Part shown: one piece after another, positions 13,473-21,076 of the stretch
How the letters are laid out: each line of letters starts with the position of its first letter
Numbering within the stretch: the stretch's first letter is position 1
Source of the DNA: a virus
Virus record (IMG/VR): IMGVR_UViG_3300031565_000038
Location: 1 to 56,586 of that record
Direction: 5' to 3' (one strand)
Length of the DNA stretch: 56,586 nucleotides
Made by a program: the position numbers and the translations under genes
Notes under the pieces: generated by a model
Told to the model about the DNA's origin: nothing
Seen by the model: the letters and a program-made list of their open reading frames with translations, nothing else
Database searches by the model: none

Positions 13473-13509
13473 AAAAGAGGGGGCTTCGCCGTAAGGCATC
13501 CCCTCTTTT
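13473..13509. terminator. Bidirectional hairpin terminator
   Basis: AAAAGAGGGG (13473-13482) pairs with CCCCTCTTTT (13500-13509), ten perfect pairs with A/T tracts on both sides. It separates the 13.6 kb cassette from the zinc-ribbon gene. Confidence 0.75.
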
Positions 13510-13580
13510 AAACCAAAAAAAAGTATTCAAATAGTACAAGAAATACGAATTTATAAAAAACAGAACACATTGTCAAATAT

Positions 13581-13637
13581 TTATCTGTAGTTTATATTTT
13601 TTTCGTTATGCAAAAAGTACTGTTATACGGTAGTTGT
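13581..13637. other. attI-like sequence, second copy
   Basis: Second copy of the 57-bp sequence at 55871-55927, again ending at the GTTG that opens a cassette (13633). The shared part begins TTATCTGTAG and includes GTACTGTTATACGGTAGTTG. Conservation at two separate array boundaries suggests a recombination site rather than a chance repeat. Confidence 0.55.
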
Positions 13638-14103
13638 GTGTAATACTACTTACTAAGCTCAATTAAGCAATTCTTTAGTATTTCAAACGCATCCTCTTGC
13701 GCTGCTTCTGTTGTGGAAAATCCAGCCCCACGCTCACTCGGTTCATGCAAGCTTTCTTCTAACACTTTCAATGCTTTTTCGGCAGCATCTTCTATTGCGT
13801 TATCCACACGCTCTTGCTCTTCAATTTCTTCCATAGCTATTCCATAACCTTCCCAGTTATCTACTCCAGCGCATTCCAACGCACGCATTTTAGATTCAAT
13901 CAACTCTAATTCTTTTAATCTACTTTTTGAAATTTCCATATCTATATTTTTTGTGGTTTAATAAACCGTACTACACACAACAATTTGTATAATTCAGTTG
14001 GCGTGTGTGCTTAGTCCAACTTTTGCACTTTTAATTTAGTTTATATCGGTTCGACAATTTAGTGCTATTAATGCCAACCGAAATCATACAATGGTCGTTA
14101 TAG
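13633..14103. mobile_element. Solo integron-like cassette next to an attI-like site
   Basis: It begins GTTGTGTGTA at 13633, mirrored by TACACACAAC ending at 13981. The attC-like site spans 13975-14103 with arm TGTATAATTCAGTTGGC paired with GCCAACCGAAATCATACA and right core GTTATAG. It carries the 13646-13939 gene and lies directly after the second attI-like copy. Confidence 0.78.
13646..13939 (-). CDS. Hypothetical cassette protein, 97 aa
   Basis: A very acidic, helical protein (ALEVLEES type repeats, EEIEEQERVD). No known family. It is the only gene of the cassette next to the second attI-like copy, with the stop seven bases from the cassette start. Confidence 0.58.
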   Translation of the reverse strand: MEISKSRLKELELIESKMRALECAGVDNWEGYGIAMEEIEEQERVDNAIEDAAEKALKVLEESLHEPSERGAGFSTTEAAQEDAFEILKNCLIELSK

Positions 14104-14190
14104 CGAATTATTTTTTAACCGCCTTATTGCAAGCATATATCCTTCGTGTAAGAAAATTTCGCATTTATGGTATATTCCTATTTCCCACAT
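14098..14190 (-). CDS. Very small cassette ORF, 30 aa
   Basis: ATG 14190 (MWEIGIYHKCEIFLHEGYML) overlaps the end of the 14178-14528 gene, and its TAA is part of the GTTATAG core at 14097. The fit of the stop codon to the core is the reason to list it; otherwise it is short and unrecognised. Confidence 0.4.
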   Translation of the reverse strand: MWEIGIYHKCEIFLHEGYMLAIRRLKNNSL

Positions 14191-14528
14191 TTATAGTACT
14201 CTATTCTAAATTTGAATCCATCACACAACCAATCCTCAATTTTTGGGACATAAGTTGACGAACCGTTCCAATACACTCTCGGATGAAACATAAATTGATT
14301 GCATTGTTCTTTTGTGAACCCATGTATTTCGAGAGTTGCAATTTTTTTAGTTACTAAATGAGTAAAATGAAATAACCAATCGCCATCTTTGTGTCTTTCA
14401 ATAAATTTCATTTCAACCTCGTTAAATCCTTCATCGTGAATTGATTTTAACCATTCTTTAGCATTTATTTCGGCTTGTTCAAAAGTTCCTCCTTTGTTTA
14501 CAGAACCTGCATTTATAATTATTCCCAT
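14178..14528 (-). CDS. Hypothetical protein, 116 aa
   Basis: It begins MGIIINAGSVNKGGTFEQAE. A mixed alpha/beta protein of unknown function (EIHGFTKEQCNQF). It precedes the overlapping 30-residue ORF. Confidence 0.58.
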   Translation of the reverse strand: MGIIINAGSVNKGGTFEQAEINAKEWLKSIHDEGFNEVEMKFIERHKDGDWLFHFTHLVTKKIATLEIHGFTKEQCNQFMFHPRVYWNGSSTYVPKIEDWLCDGFKFRIEYYKCGK

Positions 14529-14591
14529 TGTTTTGATATTTAATTGTTAATAATTCGATTAATAAAAGGCAGCCGATAACACTACAAAAAT

Positions 14592-14807
14592 TTATAAGCA
14601 AAATGAAACAGCATCGCCCATATAATTGTAAGTCATGTAAAAATGATTTCCGCAACCACATTTTATCTTTGTTGCCCAGCTTTTATTTCTGTTACATCTG
14701 TTCAGATATTTATCGTTTATATCATCATACCATTTTTCACAGTTTGGACATTGAAAATCCGTTTTTGCAAAATCCATGAAGCCGTCTTTTATTTCTATAC
14801 CTATCAT
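14592..14807 (-). CDS. Zinc-ribbon-like protein, 71 aa
   Basis: CPNCEKWY near residue 20 and KCGCGNHF near residue 50 form a likely zinc ribbon. It follows the 14813-15001 gene by a few bases. Role unknown. Confidence 0.58.
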   Translation of the reverse strand: MIGIEIKDGFMDFAKTDFQCPNCEKWYDDINDKYLNRCNRNKSWATKIKCGCGNHFYMTYNYMGDAVSFCL

Positions 14808-14812
14808 TTGTT

Positions 14813-15001
14813 CTACATCTCGTTTTTAAATATTTTTTCTAAATCAATATCCATTCCTTCACCATTGTTTTTTTCGACCCAAATTATATTTTCCCTGTCA
14901 AAACCTTCAATTTCTGATGCTTTTTGCAGTTTAAATATACCAACATTCAAAATTTCGTTACTATTTTGCCATATTAACTCTTGTTTTTTACTTTTTTTCA
15001 T
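14813..15001 (-). CDS. Hypothetical protein, 62 aa
   Basis: ATG 15001 (MKKSKKQELIWQNSNEIL) overlaps the end of the preceding gene. Short acidic protein (NNGEGMDIDLEKIF). Position suggests cotranscription with the helicase gene. Unknown function. Confidence 0.5.
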   Translation of the reverse strand: MKKSKKQELIWQNSNEILNVGIFKLQKASEIEGFDRENIIWVEKNNGEGMDIDLEKIFKNEM

Positions 15002-15215
15002 ACATATGTCCGTTTTTTGCATACCAGCGCATATCTGATTTATAACTTTCATAGGATTGAGGTGTTTCTGGTTTTCCCCATCCAATATTATTTTTTCTTA
15101 AAACAGAAGCGTCAATGATATTCCTATAAACCATTCTTTCAGGTTTTTTATCCATAATGATAAATACCTCTGTTCCTTTTTTTGGCAATTCTGTTATTTT
15201 TTTATAACCTTTCAT
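14988..15215 (-). CDS. Hypothetical protein, 75 aa
   Basis: It begins MKGYKKITELPKKGTEVFII and is a small beta-rich protein. It overlaps the helicase stop by 4 bases (ATGA), so translation is likely coupled to the helicase. Unknown function. Confidence 0.6.
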   Translation of the reverse strand: MKGYKKITELPKKGTEVFIIMDKKPERMVYRNIIDASVLRKNNIGWGKPETPQSYESYKSDMRWYAKNGHMYEKK

Positions 15216-16165
15216 ATGCCCATTTTTTCTTTTATATGTTTATCAAGTTCAGTAAAAGGGTCTTCGTTTTCCATGTAAAAACGGTTTTTCATCGGGTCAA
15301 AATGAACCTGAACAGTACCGGGTCTTCCACATATCCTTTGTTTTTTTATTTTTGCAGAAGTAAACAAAGCCATTGTATTATCTGGTTCAGAAATTTTATA
15401 AGGTCTGTGAACAAATAAAATATCGTCAATTTTATTGTTCCACATGGCCCCATGTGCAAGGTCAAACACATTCGGTTCTTTTATAACGCCATCATCTGTA
15501 ATCGGGTTTCTTGGTGATTTGCAATGCCCTACGATTATTTTGTAAACATCATTTCTTTGTGCGAACATTTTTTCTTTGCCTAAAAATGAAGAAAGATATT
15601 TATCGTCACGCCCCGACTTTTCCCAGTCGTTTTCCAACTGATTGAATGGGTCGATCACACAACCATCAACACCGTGCTTTACTATTGCATCTAAAAACCT
15701 ATCGTTTATATATTCAGGTGTCGGGGACTCTGTTTCTGGGTACAATAAAAAGAAGTGTTCTTTGACAAACTCCATTCCTGCCTCGTACTCGATCATTGAC
15801 ATTTGGTTATGGTGTTGCTTCATTGTGGATTTTCCGATCAGTGTATGTATAATGTCGTTATAGAAGTGATCGACTGGCATATTTTCTGGGGAAAATATTG
15901 CGAATTTCTCATTATCATTCAAAGCCCTTAATAACAACAATTGGTTTAACATTGCCGATTTTCCGTGATTTCCATACCCTGCAAACATTATCAGGTTTTT
16001 TTTAAGCCATCTAAAATGAGGGTTTATTCCATTAAAATAAGTTGTCTTACCAAGCTCATATCCATTTACAAAACCCTTGACCATGGAATCCCTGTGGTCG
16101 TCAAGATATTGAACGTCTTTTACCTTTTTGCTTTCGCTTTTTATTTCATCCAACGAAATATTCAT
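15212..16165 (-). CDS. DnaB-like replicative helicase (RecA-type ATPase)
   Basis: A 317-residue protein with Walker A GYGNHGKS at 63-70, Walker B-type IDPFN at 171-175 and a following VGHCKSPR segment. This is the C-terminal ATPase core of DnaB-family helicases; the N-terminal primase-binding domain of full DnaB is missing or short. It should unwind phage DNA at the fork. It follows a replication initiator-like gene and an uncharacterised 104-residue protein, a usual phage replication order. Confidence 0.85.
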   Translation of the reverse strand: MNISLDEIKSESKKVKDVQYLDDHRDSMVKGFVNGYELGKTTYFNGINPHFRWLKKNLIMFAGYGNHGKSAMLNQLLLLRALNDNEKFAIFSPENMPVDHFYNDIIHTLIGKSTMKQHHNQMSMIEYEAGMEFVKEHFFLLYPETESPTPEYINDRFLDAIVKHGVDGCVIDPFNQLENDWEKSGRDDKYLSSFLGKEKMFAQRNDVYKIIVGHCKSPRNPITDDGVIKEPNVFDLAHGAMWNNKIDDILFVHRPYKISEPDNTMALFTSAKIKKQRICGRPGTVQVHFDPMKNRFYMENEDPFTELDKHIKEKMGI

Positions 16166-16479
16166 TATCTTACTTTGAATTTAATAAGTTGTTTTATAAG
16201 TAAAGATTGAAGCCACCCAATACTTTCAATTGCTGTGGATTTAATTTTGTTTTTTTCATCAATACATTTATTCAACTCTGTCAACAACCTTATGTTTTCC
16301 ATTTCAATTTCTGACGCATAACTAATAAGCCCGTTATTGTGGTTTATAATGAAATTTAAAAACCTATCTGTCATTTGTATTCCCCTTGCTTCATTTTTTA
16401 AACGATTTTTAAATTCTTTTTGCTGTTCAAGAATATCGTATTTATTTGTCAGTTTGATATTTTCTAAAATGCTATTCAT
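16165..16479 (-). CDS. Replication-operon protein, 104 aa
   Basis: Mostly helical (YDILEQQKEFKNRLKNEA). ATG overlaps the stop of the initiator gene (GAATAG/ATGAATAG arrangement), and its own stop touches the helicase start. Its place between initiator and helicase suggests a helicase loader or accessory protein, but no motif confirms this. Confidence 0.58.
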   Translation of the reverse strand: MNSILENIKLTNKYDILEQQKEFKNRLKNEARGIQMTDRFLNFIINHNNGLISYASEIEMENIRLLTELNKCIDEKNKIKSTAIESIGWLQSLLIKQLIKFKVR

Positions 16480-17176
16480 TGCTTATTATTATTTCAGGAA
16501 ATTTAGCTTTTGGTATTGGTGGTTTTATTTTATATTCAGCTTCAAACCAATTATTAGATAATGTCCTACGCCATAATTTAACATCTTTCCCTTTTGAATT
16601 TATCCAATTGTCAAATTTACCGCCATTGGTATAATGGTTAATTATTTTTTGTACTGGAAGATCATAACCATTTTCTTTTCCGTATTGTTCAACTTCATCA
16701 AAAGAAGGGTTGACGTTTTTTGTATTACTATTACCATTACTATTAAACTTTATATTTATATTACTATTTTCAAAGGATTCTAAAGCCTTTAAAAGGCTTT
16801 CAAAGTCTTCTATATTACCCTCATAATTAGATAATTCTGTAATATTTAACGGTAAATCATTAAAAACAGCAATAGCCCCTATTTTCATATTACTGTTCAT
16901 ACTTTGATTTTTTAAAAAGTTTGCTAAAATGATGAAGTTGTCAATATGAAAAACCTTATTAAAACTTTCAAAGTGTTTTAAAGCTTTTAAAACGGTTTTT
17001 TCATCTAGCCCTGTATCAAATATCATCCGCTCTAATGTTATTTCATAAATTCCTAAAACATTAGTTAGTGAATTTGTCAATAAATATAAAAATAATAGTT
17101 TTTCGGCTGGTGATAATTTTCTAATAAAAACATCATCCCAAAAATGCGTATTTACAGACCTTAATTTTTTAGCCAT
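16472..17176 (-). CDS. Phage replication initiator-like protein, 234 aa
   Basis: The N-terminal 110 residues (FWDDVFIRKLSPAEKLLFLY, later TGLDEKTVLKALKHFE) look like the winged-helix DNA-binding domain of phage replication organisers. A Ser/Asn-rich linker (NINIKFNSNGNSNTKN) leads to a C-terminal domain ending NWFEAE, often the helicase-contacting part. It likely binds the origin and loads the helicase. It ends with TAG, showing TAG is a normal stop here. A large hairpin and a promoter lie upstream. Confidence 0.75.
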   Translation of the reverse strand: MAKKLRSVNTHFWDDVFIRKLSPAEKLLFLYLLTNSLTNVLGIYEITLERMIFDTGLDEKTVLKALKHFESFNKVFHIDNFIILANFLKNQSMNSNMKIGAIAVFNDLPLNITELSNYEGNIEDFESLLKALESFENSNINIKFNSNGNSNTKNVNPSFDEVEQYGKENGYDLPVQKIINHYTNGGKFDNWINSKGKDVKLWRRTLSNNWFEAEYKIKPPIPKAKFPEIIISNE

Positions 17177-17196
17177 TATTTTATAAATAAAATAAC

Positions 17197-17260
17197 AGAA
17201 CCGCCAGCGAGTGCCGTAGTAACTTAATCCGTAAGGAAAAGCCCACTCGCTTTTGGTTCT
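17197..17260. other. Long imperfect hairpin before the initiator gene
   Basis: AGAACC (17197-17202) and AGCGAGTG (17206-17213) pair with CACTCGCT (17244-17251) and GGTTCT (17255-17260), 14 pairs with one 3x3 internal loop. It lies in the 5' leader of the initiator mRNA and could be an origin element or a control hairpin. Confidence 0.55.
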
Positions 17261-17308
17261 TTTATATTAAATAAACTGATTTCATTTTTACGAATTAAAT
17301 TACTACAT

Positions 17309-17340
17309 TACAAATATACAAAAAATAACTTATATGCTGA
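17309..17340 (-). promoter_or_regulatory. Candidate promoter for the replication operon
   Basis: Minus-strand TATATTTG at 17318-17311 is a good -7 box. No clear TTG is seen at -33. It lies about 135 bases before the initiator ATG. Confidence 0.45.
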
Positions 17341-17382
17341 TTAATTTTTTAGTATTTTATTGATTAGTAAACTTTAATCCAC

Positions 17383-17772
17383 CTAATTATAACCGTTTTC
17401 GGTCTCATATCGTTCAATAACCTTTTTAGCGTTAAAATAAGCCTTTTCGCTTACAGGTTTTTTTTGTATTTCAATTCGTTCCAAAAACTTAATGTCAAAC
17501 TCTCGTACAACAATCACATTATTCCCTTCAATATCCTTCACATTATTATCAAGTTTTATTGCAAAGGTTGGATAACAGTCATTTTTAATTAAATGTTTGT
17601 TTACATAGGTATATTTACCGCTGCAAGTATGATAATATTGTTCATAATTTTTATTCTCAACTATTACACCTGTAACTTTCTTAAGTTTTTTCCATTTAAC
17701 TTCTGGATTAATTTCAACAGTTATTTCTCTTATCTGTACTTTTGCTCCAATATTTTTATTTATTCTTTTCAT
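17383..17772 (-). CDS. Hypothetical protein, 129 aa
   Basis: A basic, beta-rich protein (VQIREITVEINPEVKWKKL, TGVIVENKNYEQYYH). Unknown function. It ends before the replication promoter region, after the HTH-like gene. Confidence 0.6.
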   Translation of the reverse strand: MKRINKNIGAKVQIREITVEINPEVKWKKLKKVTGVIVENKNYEQYYHTCSGKYTYVNKHLIKNDCYPTFAIKLDNNVKDIEGNNVIVVREFDIKFLERIEIQKKPVSEKAYFNAKKVIERYETENGYN

Positions 17773-17807
17773 GTCATTAAAAATTTAACTATCGCTTTTG
17801 CTTTAAA

Positions 17808-18002
17808 TTATTTAAAGTCTTCAAAGTTTTTCAACATATAGGAAAAAACCTTGAGAACCCCAGAATGATGGGTCTTAAGTTCCCTTGCAATTTGATTGCA
17901 GTTTATATCCATGATAATTCGTTTTTCCATTATTTTTTTGGCTACCTTCTTGAACATTTCCGAGTTCGGGTCATTGAAGGTGTTGGCTGGTAATATTTTC
18001 AT
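17808..18002 (-). CDS. Small helix-turn-helix-like protein, 64 aa
   Basis: The centre (DINCNQIARELKTHHSGVLK) fits a helix-turn-helix in which IARELKTH is the first helix-turn. It may be a regulator or DNA-binding accessory protein. It starts at the NinG stop. Confidence 0.5.
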   Translation of the reverse strand: MKILPANTFNDPNSEMFKKVAKKIMEKRIIMDINCNQIARELKTHHSGVLKVFSYMLKNFEDFK

Positions 18003-18003
18003 G

Positions 18004-18462
18004 TCATTTTACCTTAAAATTTTTTTCCTTTGCCAGTTCCTTGCATTTTTCCTTATAAGTTTCAATGATTTCTATAAGCGAAACCCTGTCCCATTTGAAA
18101 GATATCCTTTTGTAATGATCGGCAATAAAACGAAGCCTGTCCATTCTTTCCTGACCTATTTTTTCAACAAGTTTTTTTCCGTATTCTATGGCGTTTGAGT
18201 GTTTGTAATAATTATCGCCCTTGGACTGCAAGTTAACGTTGTCCTCATTGAATTTCAACTCGCTTACAGTAGATGGGTAATAATGCCCGGCATGGCAGTT
18301 TGGGTGTCCATATTTTAATGGTTTTCCAGAACTTATACAAAACCCATTGCCATTTTCGTCAGTATCACGAAGCCTGATGAATTTATTGAACCATTTTTGT
18401 GCTGTTCCCTTAAGTTGGTCAATGTTTTTATCACTGTATTTTTGTATTTTTTTTGAGTCCAT
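18004..18462 (-). CDS. ninG: NinG/Rap-like recombination nuclease
   Basis: It starts at ATG 18462 (MDSKKIQKYSDKNIDQLKG). A 152-residue protein with the NinG pattern: QKWFNKFIRLRD, a Cys/His region (CISSGKPLKYGHPNCHAGHY), NVNLQSKGDNYYKHSN, and a C-terminal helical part. Lambda Rap (NinG) cleaves recombination junctions. The zinc-binding Cys and His are present. An upstream start would only add a poor N-terminus. It sits among the recombination and replication genes. Confidence 0.82.
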   Translation of the reverse strand: MDSKKIQKYSDKNIDQLKGTAQKWFNKFIRLRDTDENGNGFCISSGKPLKYGHPNCHAGHYYPSTVSELKFNEDNVNLQSKGDNYYKHSNAIEYGKKLVEKIGQERMDRLRFIADHYKRISFKWDRVSLIEIIETYKEKCKELAKEKNFKVK

Positions 18463-18514
18463 GATTCTAATTTTTTGGTTGTTTATGTTGCGTATATTTG
18501 AAAGTTGTATGCAA

Positions 18515-18784
18515 TTAAAAAGCGATACCACCGCAATCTTCACAACAACTATGTCCGTCATTAGGCTTTTGTTTTTCACACATAAGGCATTTAGAATCGC
18601 TTTTTAACGGCTCTCTTCGCCATACAACATTAAATATAAATAGTAAAAATTTACTACGTTTTGCGCTTCTTTCAATATCTCTGCATAGTCTCAACCAAGC
18701 TATGTTCAGTTCCATACATGCGCCTTGTAGTGTTTCTAATCTCATTAGTAGCCTTTGCTGTAAATTGTAATATGGTCTTTTCAT
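18515..18784 (-). CDS. Cassette-linked protein with zinc knuckles, 89 aa
   Basis: It begins MKRPYYNLQQRLLMRLETLQ, a basic amphipathic helix, and ends with CLMCEK, then CCEDCGG, a zinc knuckle. The frame passes through the attC-like left arm at 18622. Function unknown. Confidence 0.55.
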   Translation of the reverse strand: MKRPYYNLQQRLLMRLETLQGACMELNIAWLRLCRDIERSAKRSKFLLFIFNVVWRREPLKSDSKCLMCEKQKPNDGHSCCEDCGGIAF

Positions 18785-18823
18785 GTCCGTAAATTTTTAC
18801 TATTCATATTATTCCCGTTACAG
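18622..18823. repeat. attC-like site
   Basis: Left core ATACAAC with arm AATAGTAAAAATTTAC. Right arm GTAAATTTTTACTATTCATA with core GTTACAG. The arms match over 16 bases. The N-terminal part of the 18515-18784 gene is in the loop. Confidence 0.72.
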
Positions 18824-19142
18824 GCAATAAAAATTACTACTCTTTCTGTTTTAATTCAAGCAGTTCTTTTTCAAGTGTTTCTATTATTTGTTTAACCTCG
18901 TAACTTATCTGCTCCATCATACTACCTTCACCTTCATAATAGGTGAAGTTATGTTTAGTTTTTGGGTGATATAGTTTGCGTATAGCATTTAATGCTGTTG
19001 CTTTTTTATATTGTTTTAATTCCTCTGTTGTCATAACCGTAATTTTAAAAGCCTATAACAATTTGTAAAAATAATAGCCAATATAGGCGTTTGTACTATT
19101 ATTCAAGGTTTGTGGTTTGGCTACTATTCTTACAAGTTAACA
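18817..19142. mobile_element. Solo integron-like cassette with attC-like site
   Basis: It begins GTTACAGGC at 18817, mirrored with one mismatch by GCCTATAAC ending at 19059. Its attC-like site is 19053-19142 (arm TTGTAAAAATAATAGCCA with TGGCTACTATTCTTACAA; right core GTTAACA). The cassette carries the 18837-19034 gene. The site loop shares 34 bases with 10482-10515. Confidence 0.75.
18837..19034 (-). CDS. Hypothetical cassette protein, 65 aa
   Basis: A helical, charged protein (MTTEELKQYKKATALNAIRK) ending in LEKELLELKQKE. It is the only gene of the solo cassette 18817-19136. Function unknown. Confidence 0.55.
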   Translation of the reverse strand: MTTEELKQYKKATALNAIRKLYHPKTKHNFTYYEGEGSMMEQISYEVKQIIETLEKELLELKQKE

Positions 19143-19156
19143 TTAGCCTTCATTGA

Positions 19157-19441
19157 TTAACACACCGTCTGCACCTCGCCTTTTCTCCATGACACAGCTC
19201 TTTTAAATGCAGAGTCTCGTAGCGATTTTAAAGAAAGTTTATCTATTAATTCTTTAGCTTGCAATTCACTTATAGTTACTTTTATTTTTATAATTGGAGA
19301 ATCTTTACGCAAATAGCGTATTAATCTATATTTATCTCCGTATTGGGAAATCAACCATAAGTGATTCCATTCTGATATAAGATTGTCAATATTAACAAGA
19401 CAATTACCAGTTTCTTTAAAATCTTCAATAATTTTTTTCAT
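19157..19441 (-). CDS. Hypothetical protein, 94 aa
   Basis: A basic, helical and beta mix (LIRYLRKDSPIIKIKVTISE). Lies just after the attC core at 19136, so may be the remainder of a second cassette. Unknown function. Confidence 0.52.
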   Translation of the reverse strand: MKKIIEDFKETGNCLVNIDNLISEWNHLWLISQYGDKYRLIRYLRKDSPIIKIKVTISELQAKELIDKLSLKSLRDSAFKRAVSWRKGEVQTVC

Positions 19442-19480
19442 ATGTTTTTAAATTTTTTCGTTATTCAAAATCTTCCATGC

Positions 19481-19822
19481 TCATCCGTCTTTTTCCGTTC
19501 TTATCTCTCTCGAATACTCCAAAATCGGCTCGTTAAACACATATCCAATCAATCTTGCTCGATAACCTTTATCCAATAAATCACGTATTGGTATTGCGGT
19601 CCCATAGCTAATATATATTTTATTTACAGCTTTTTTGTTTACAGTTACTATTCCAAACTTGGCAATTATTCCGAAATAAATAATTCGCCAAAATCCATAT
19701 ATCACTAACCATTTTAATTTGAATTTCTCACCGTGCAGAGAGAAAAAACGAGGCATGGCAATAGATAAAATCCATTGCTTAAACTGTGATAATTTTGAAA
19801 TTATATGTTTTCTTATTTTCAT
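19481..19822 (-). CDS. Hypothetical protein with one hydrophobic helix, 113 aa
   Basis: A hydrophobic segment (WLVIYGFWRIIYFGIIAKFG, about residues 39-58) flanked by basic residues suggests membrane attachment. The C-terminal part is soluble. Role unknown. Confidence 0.5.
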   Translation of the reverse strand: MKIRKHIISKLSQFKQWILSIAMPRFFSLHGEKFKLKWLVIYGFWRIIYFGIIAKFGIVTVNKKAVNKIYISYGTAIPIRDLLDKGYRARLIGYVFNEPILEYSREIRTEKDG

Positions 19823-19878
19823 TTTACTAAGTTTTTGAAATTATAACTATTAAATAGCAACGTATCTTATCAGGGCTG

Positions 19879-20328
19879 TTATATAAAATTAGCAATCGTT
19901 TTTTCAAAATCCTCCATGCTTATCCAGTGCAGAATATGTTTGAGCATGGCATCAATGCACATACTGTATATCCTTGAAAATTCCACATCGTCCATCGACT
20001 TGAAGGATATAGAACGAGCTTGTAAATGTTCTTTTCCTGTCATATCGTAAATAACATCAGCTTCTCCTATCATTATCATTAGTTTTTTTCTAAGGTAATT
20101 GACATTCCTCAACCTGTCATATTCCTCTTCTTCAGGGAAAAGATATATGCATGCGTTCAGGAATGCAAAAAACTTTCTGTGAAAATCAACATTCCTTTCT
20201 TTCCATATATCAATATTGAGACAATCCCCATCATTTAATTTCAGGCTTTTTTTAAAACCGTCAAATTCAACGAAATCAACAGAATCACGGAAAGCGTCAA
20301 TATTTTTTATGGTGCATTTTAGTTCCAT
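19879..20328 (-). CDS. DUF1367-like phage protein, 149 aa
   Basis: The stretch RNVDFHRKFFAFLNAC and the later helical region match the general pattern of DUF1367-type phage proteins often found near ninG. The molecular function is not known. It starts 4 bases after the small membrane ORF. A small TATAAC/GTTATA inverted repeat abuts the stop codon. Confidence 0.6.
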   Translation of the reverse strand: MELKCTIKNIDAFRDSVDFVEFDGFKKSLKLNDGDCLNIDIWKERNVDFHRKFFAFLNACIYLFPEEEEYDRLRNVNYLRKKLMIMIGEADVIYDMTGKEHLQARSISFKSMDDVEFSRIYSMCIDAMLKHILHWISMEDFEKTIANFI

Positions 20329-20331
20329 TTT

Positions 20332-20424
20332 TCAAAATGATAAACACAACAAAAACGCAATAATAAACCCTATGAGCATATAGCGAATAATATGCAATAT
20401 AAAAAGATATTCAACTTTTCTCAT
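20332..20424 (-). CDS. Small membrane protein, 30 aa
   Basis: ATG 20424 overlaps the TGA of the regulator gene (ATGA). The product is almost wholly one membrane helix (IRYMLIGFIIAFLLCLSF) after a short charged start. Too short for the usual cutoffs but well placed between two genes. Confidence 0.5.
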   Translation of the reverse strand: MRKVEYLFILHIIRYMLIGFIIAFLLCLSF

Positions 20425-20792
20425 TTTGCTTTGATTTCATTTAAAACCCACTTGCATCCCAATGTTTCAGCCATAAGATTGATTTCATACAGCGTCAAAT
20501 CCCCGTCATCAAAGATATGAACTGTTTGTTTTTTTCTGATCTTCTGCATTTTAAATTCACATCCCAAAATCTCAGCTATCAGTTTCATCTCGGAATACCT
20601 AAAATCCCTTTTGTTTTTCTCGAAAAGACAAATATCCTTGTCCCTTATGTTTTCAGGGAGTTTTTCCGCAAGTTCTTTTTGGGTCATGCCTTTTTTTAGC
20701 CGCTGCTCTTTTACGAGTTCGTATATGGTTTTCATATGGTATTTTTCCGCCACGGATTTTACTGTTTTTTTAAACTTTTTTAGTGATGTCAT
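20421..20792 (-). CDS. XRE-type helix-turn-helix regulator, 123 aa
   Basis: Residues about 24-60 (YELVKEQRLKKGMTQKELAE, then KLPENI) fit an XRE/Cro helix-turn-helix. The second half repeats the SEMKLIAEILGCEF / NLMAETLGCKW pattern, possibly a duplicated dimerisation helix. It probably controls early phage transcription. Confidence 0.68.
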   Translation of the reverse strand: MTSLKKFKKTVKSVAEKYHMKTIYELVKEQRLKKGMTQKELAEKLPENIRDKDICLFEKNKRDFRYSEMKLIAEILGCEFKMQKIRKKQTVHIFDDGDLTLYEINLMAETLGCKWVLNEIKAK

Positions 20793-20821
20793 ATATTTGT
20801 TTTAAGTTAATTATATTTTGG

Positions 20822-21037
20822 TTATATTCCGCAAATTCGTTTTTTAGATCGTACTTCATCTTTTGTATAATTATTTATAATTTCAAGTTTCCAACCTTTC
20901 TTTACAACACCATCGCCTTCCAATTCAATTTTAATTTCACGTTCCAAAATTGATCGAATTATTTCGCCAACATCATCACCATGCCCATCATAACCGCCTT
21001 CATCATCAAATTTAAATTTCAATATTACTTCTTTCAT
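20822..21037 (-). CDS. Hypothetical protein, 71 aa
   Basis: An acidic protein (FDDEGGYDGHGDDVGEII) with a central amphipathic helix and basic end. Next to the SSB-like gene. Unknown role. Confidence 0.52.
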   Translation of the reverse strand: MKEVILKFKFDDEGGYDGHGDDVGEIIRSILEREIKIELEGDGVVKKGWKLEIINNYTKDEVRSKKRICGI

Positions 21038-21076
21038 CTCTTTTATTTAAAAAAACATAATTGCAAAGTCAACATT

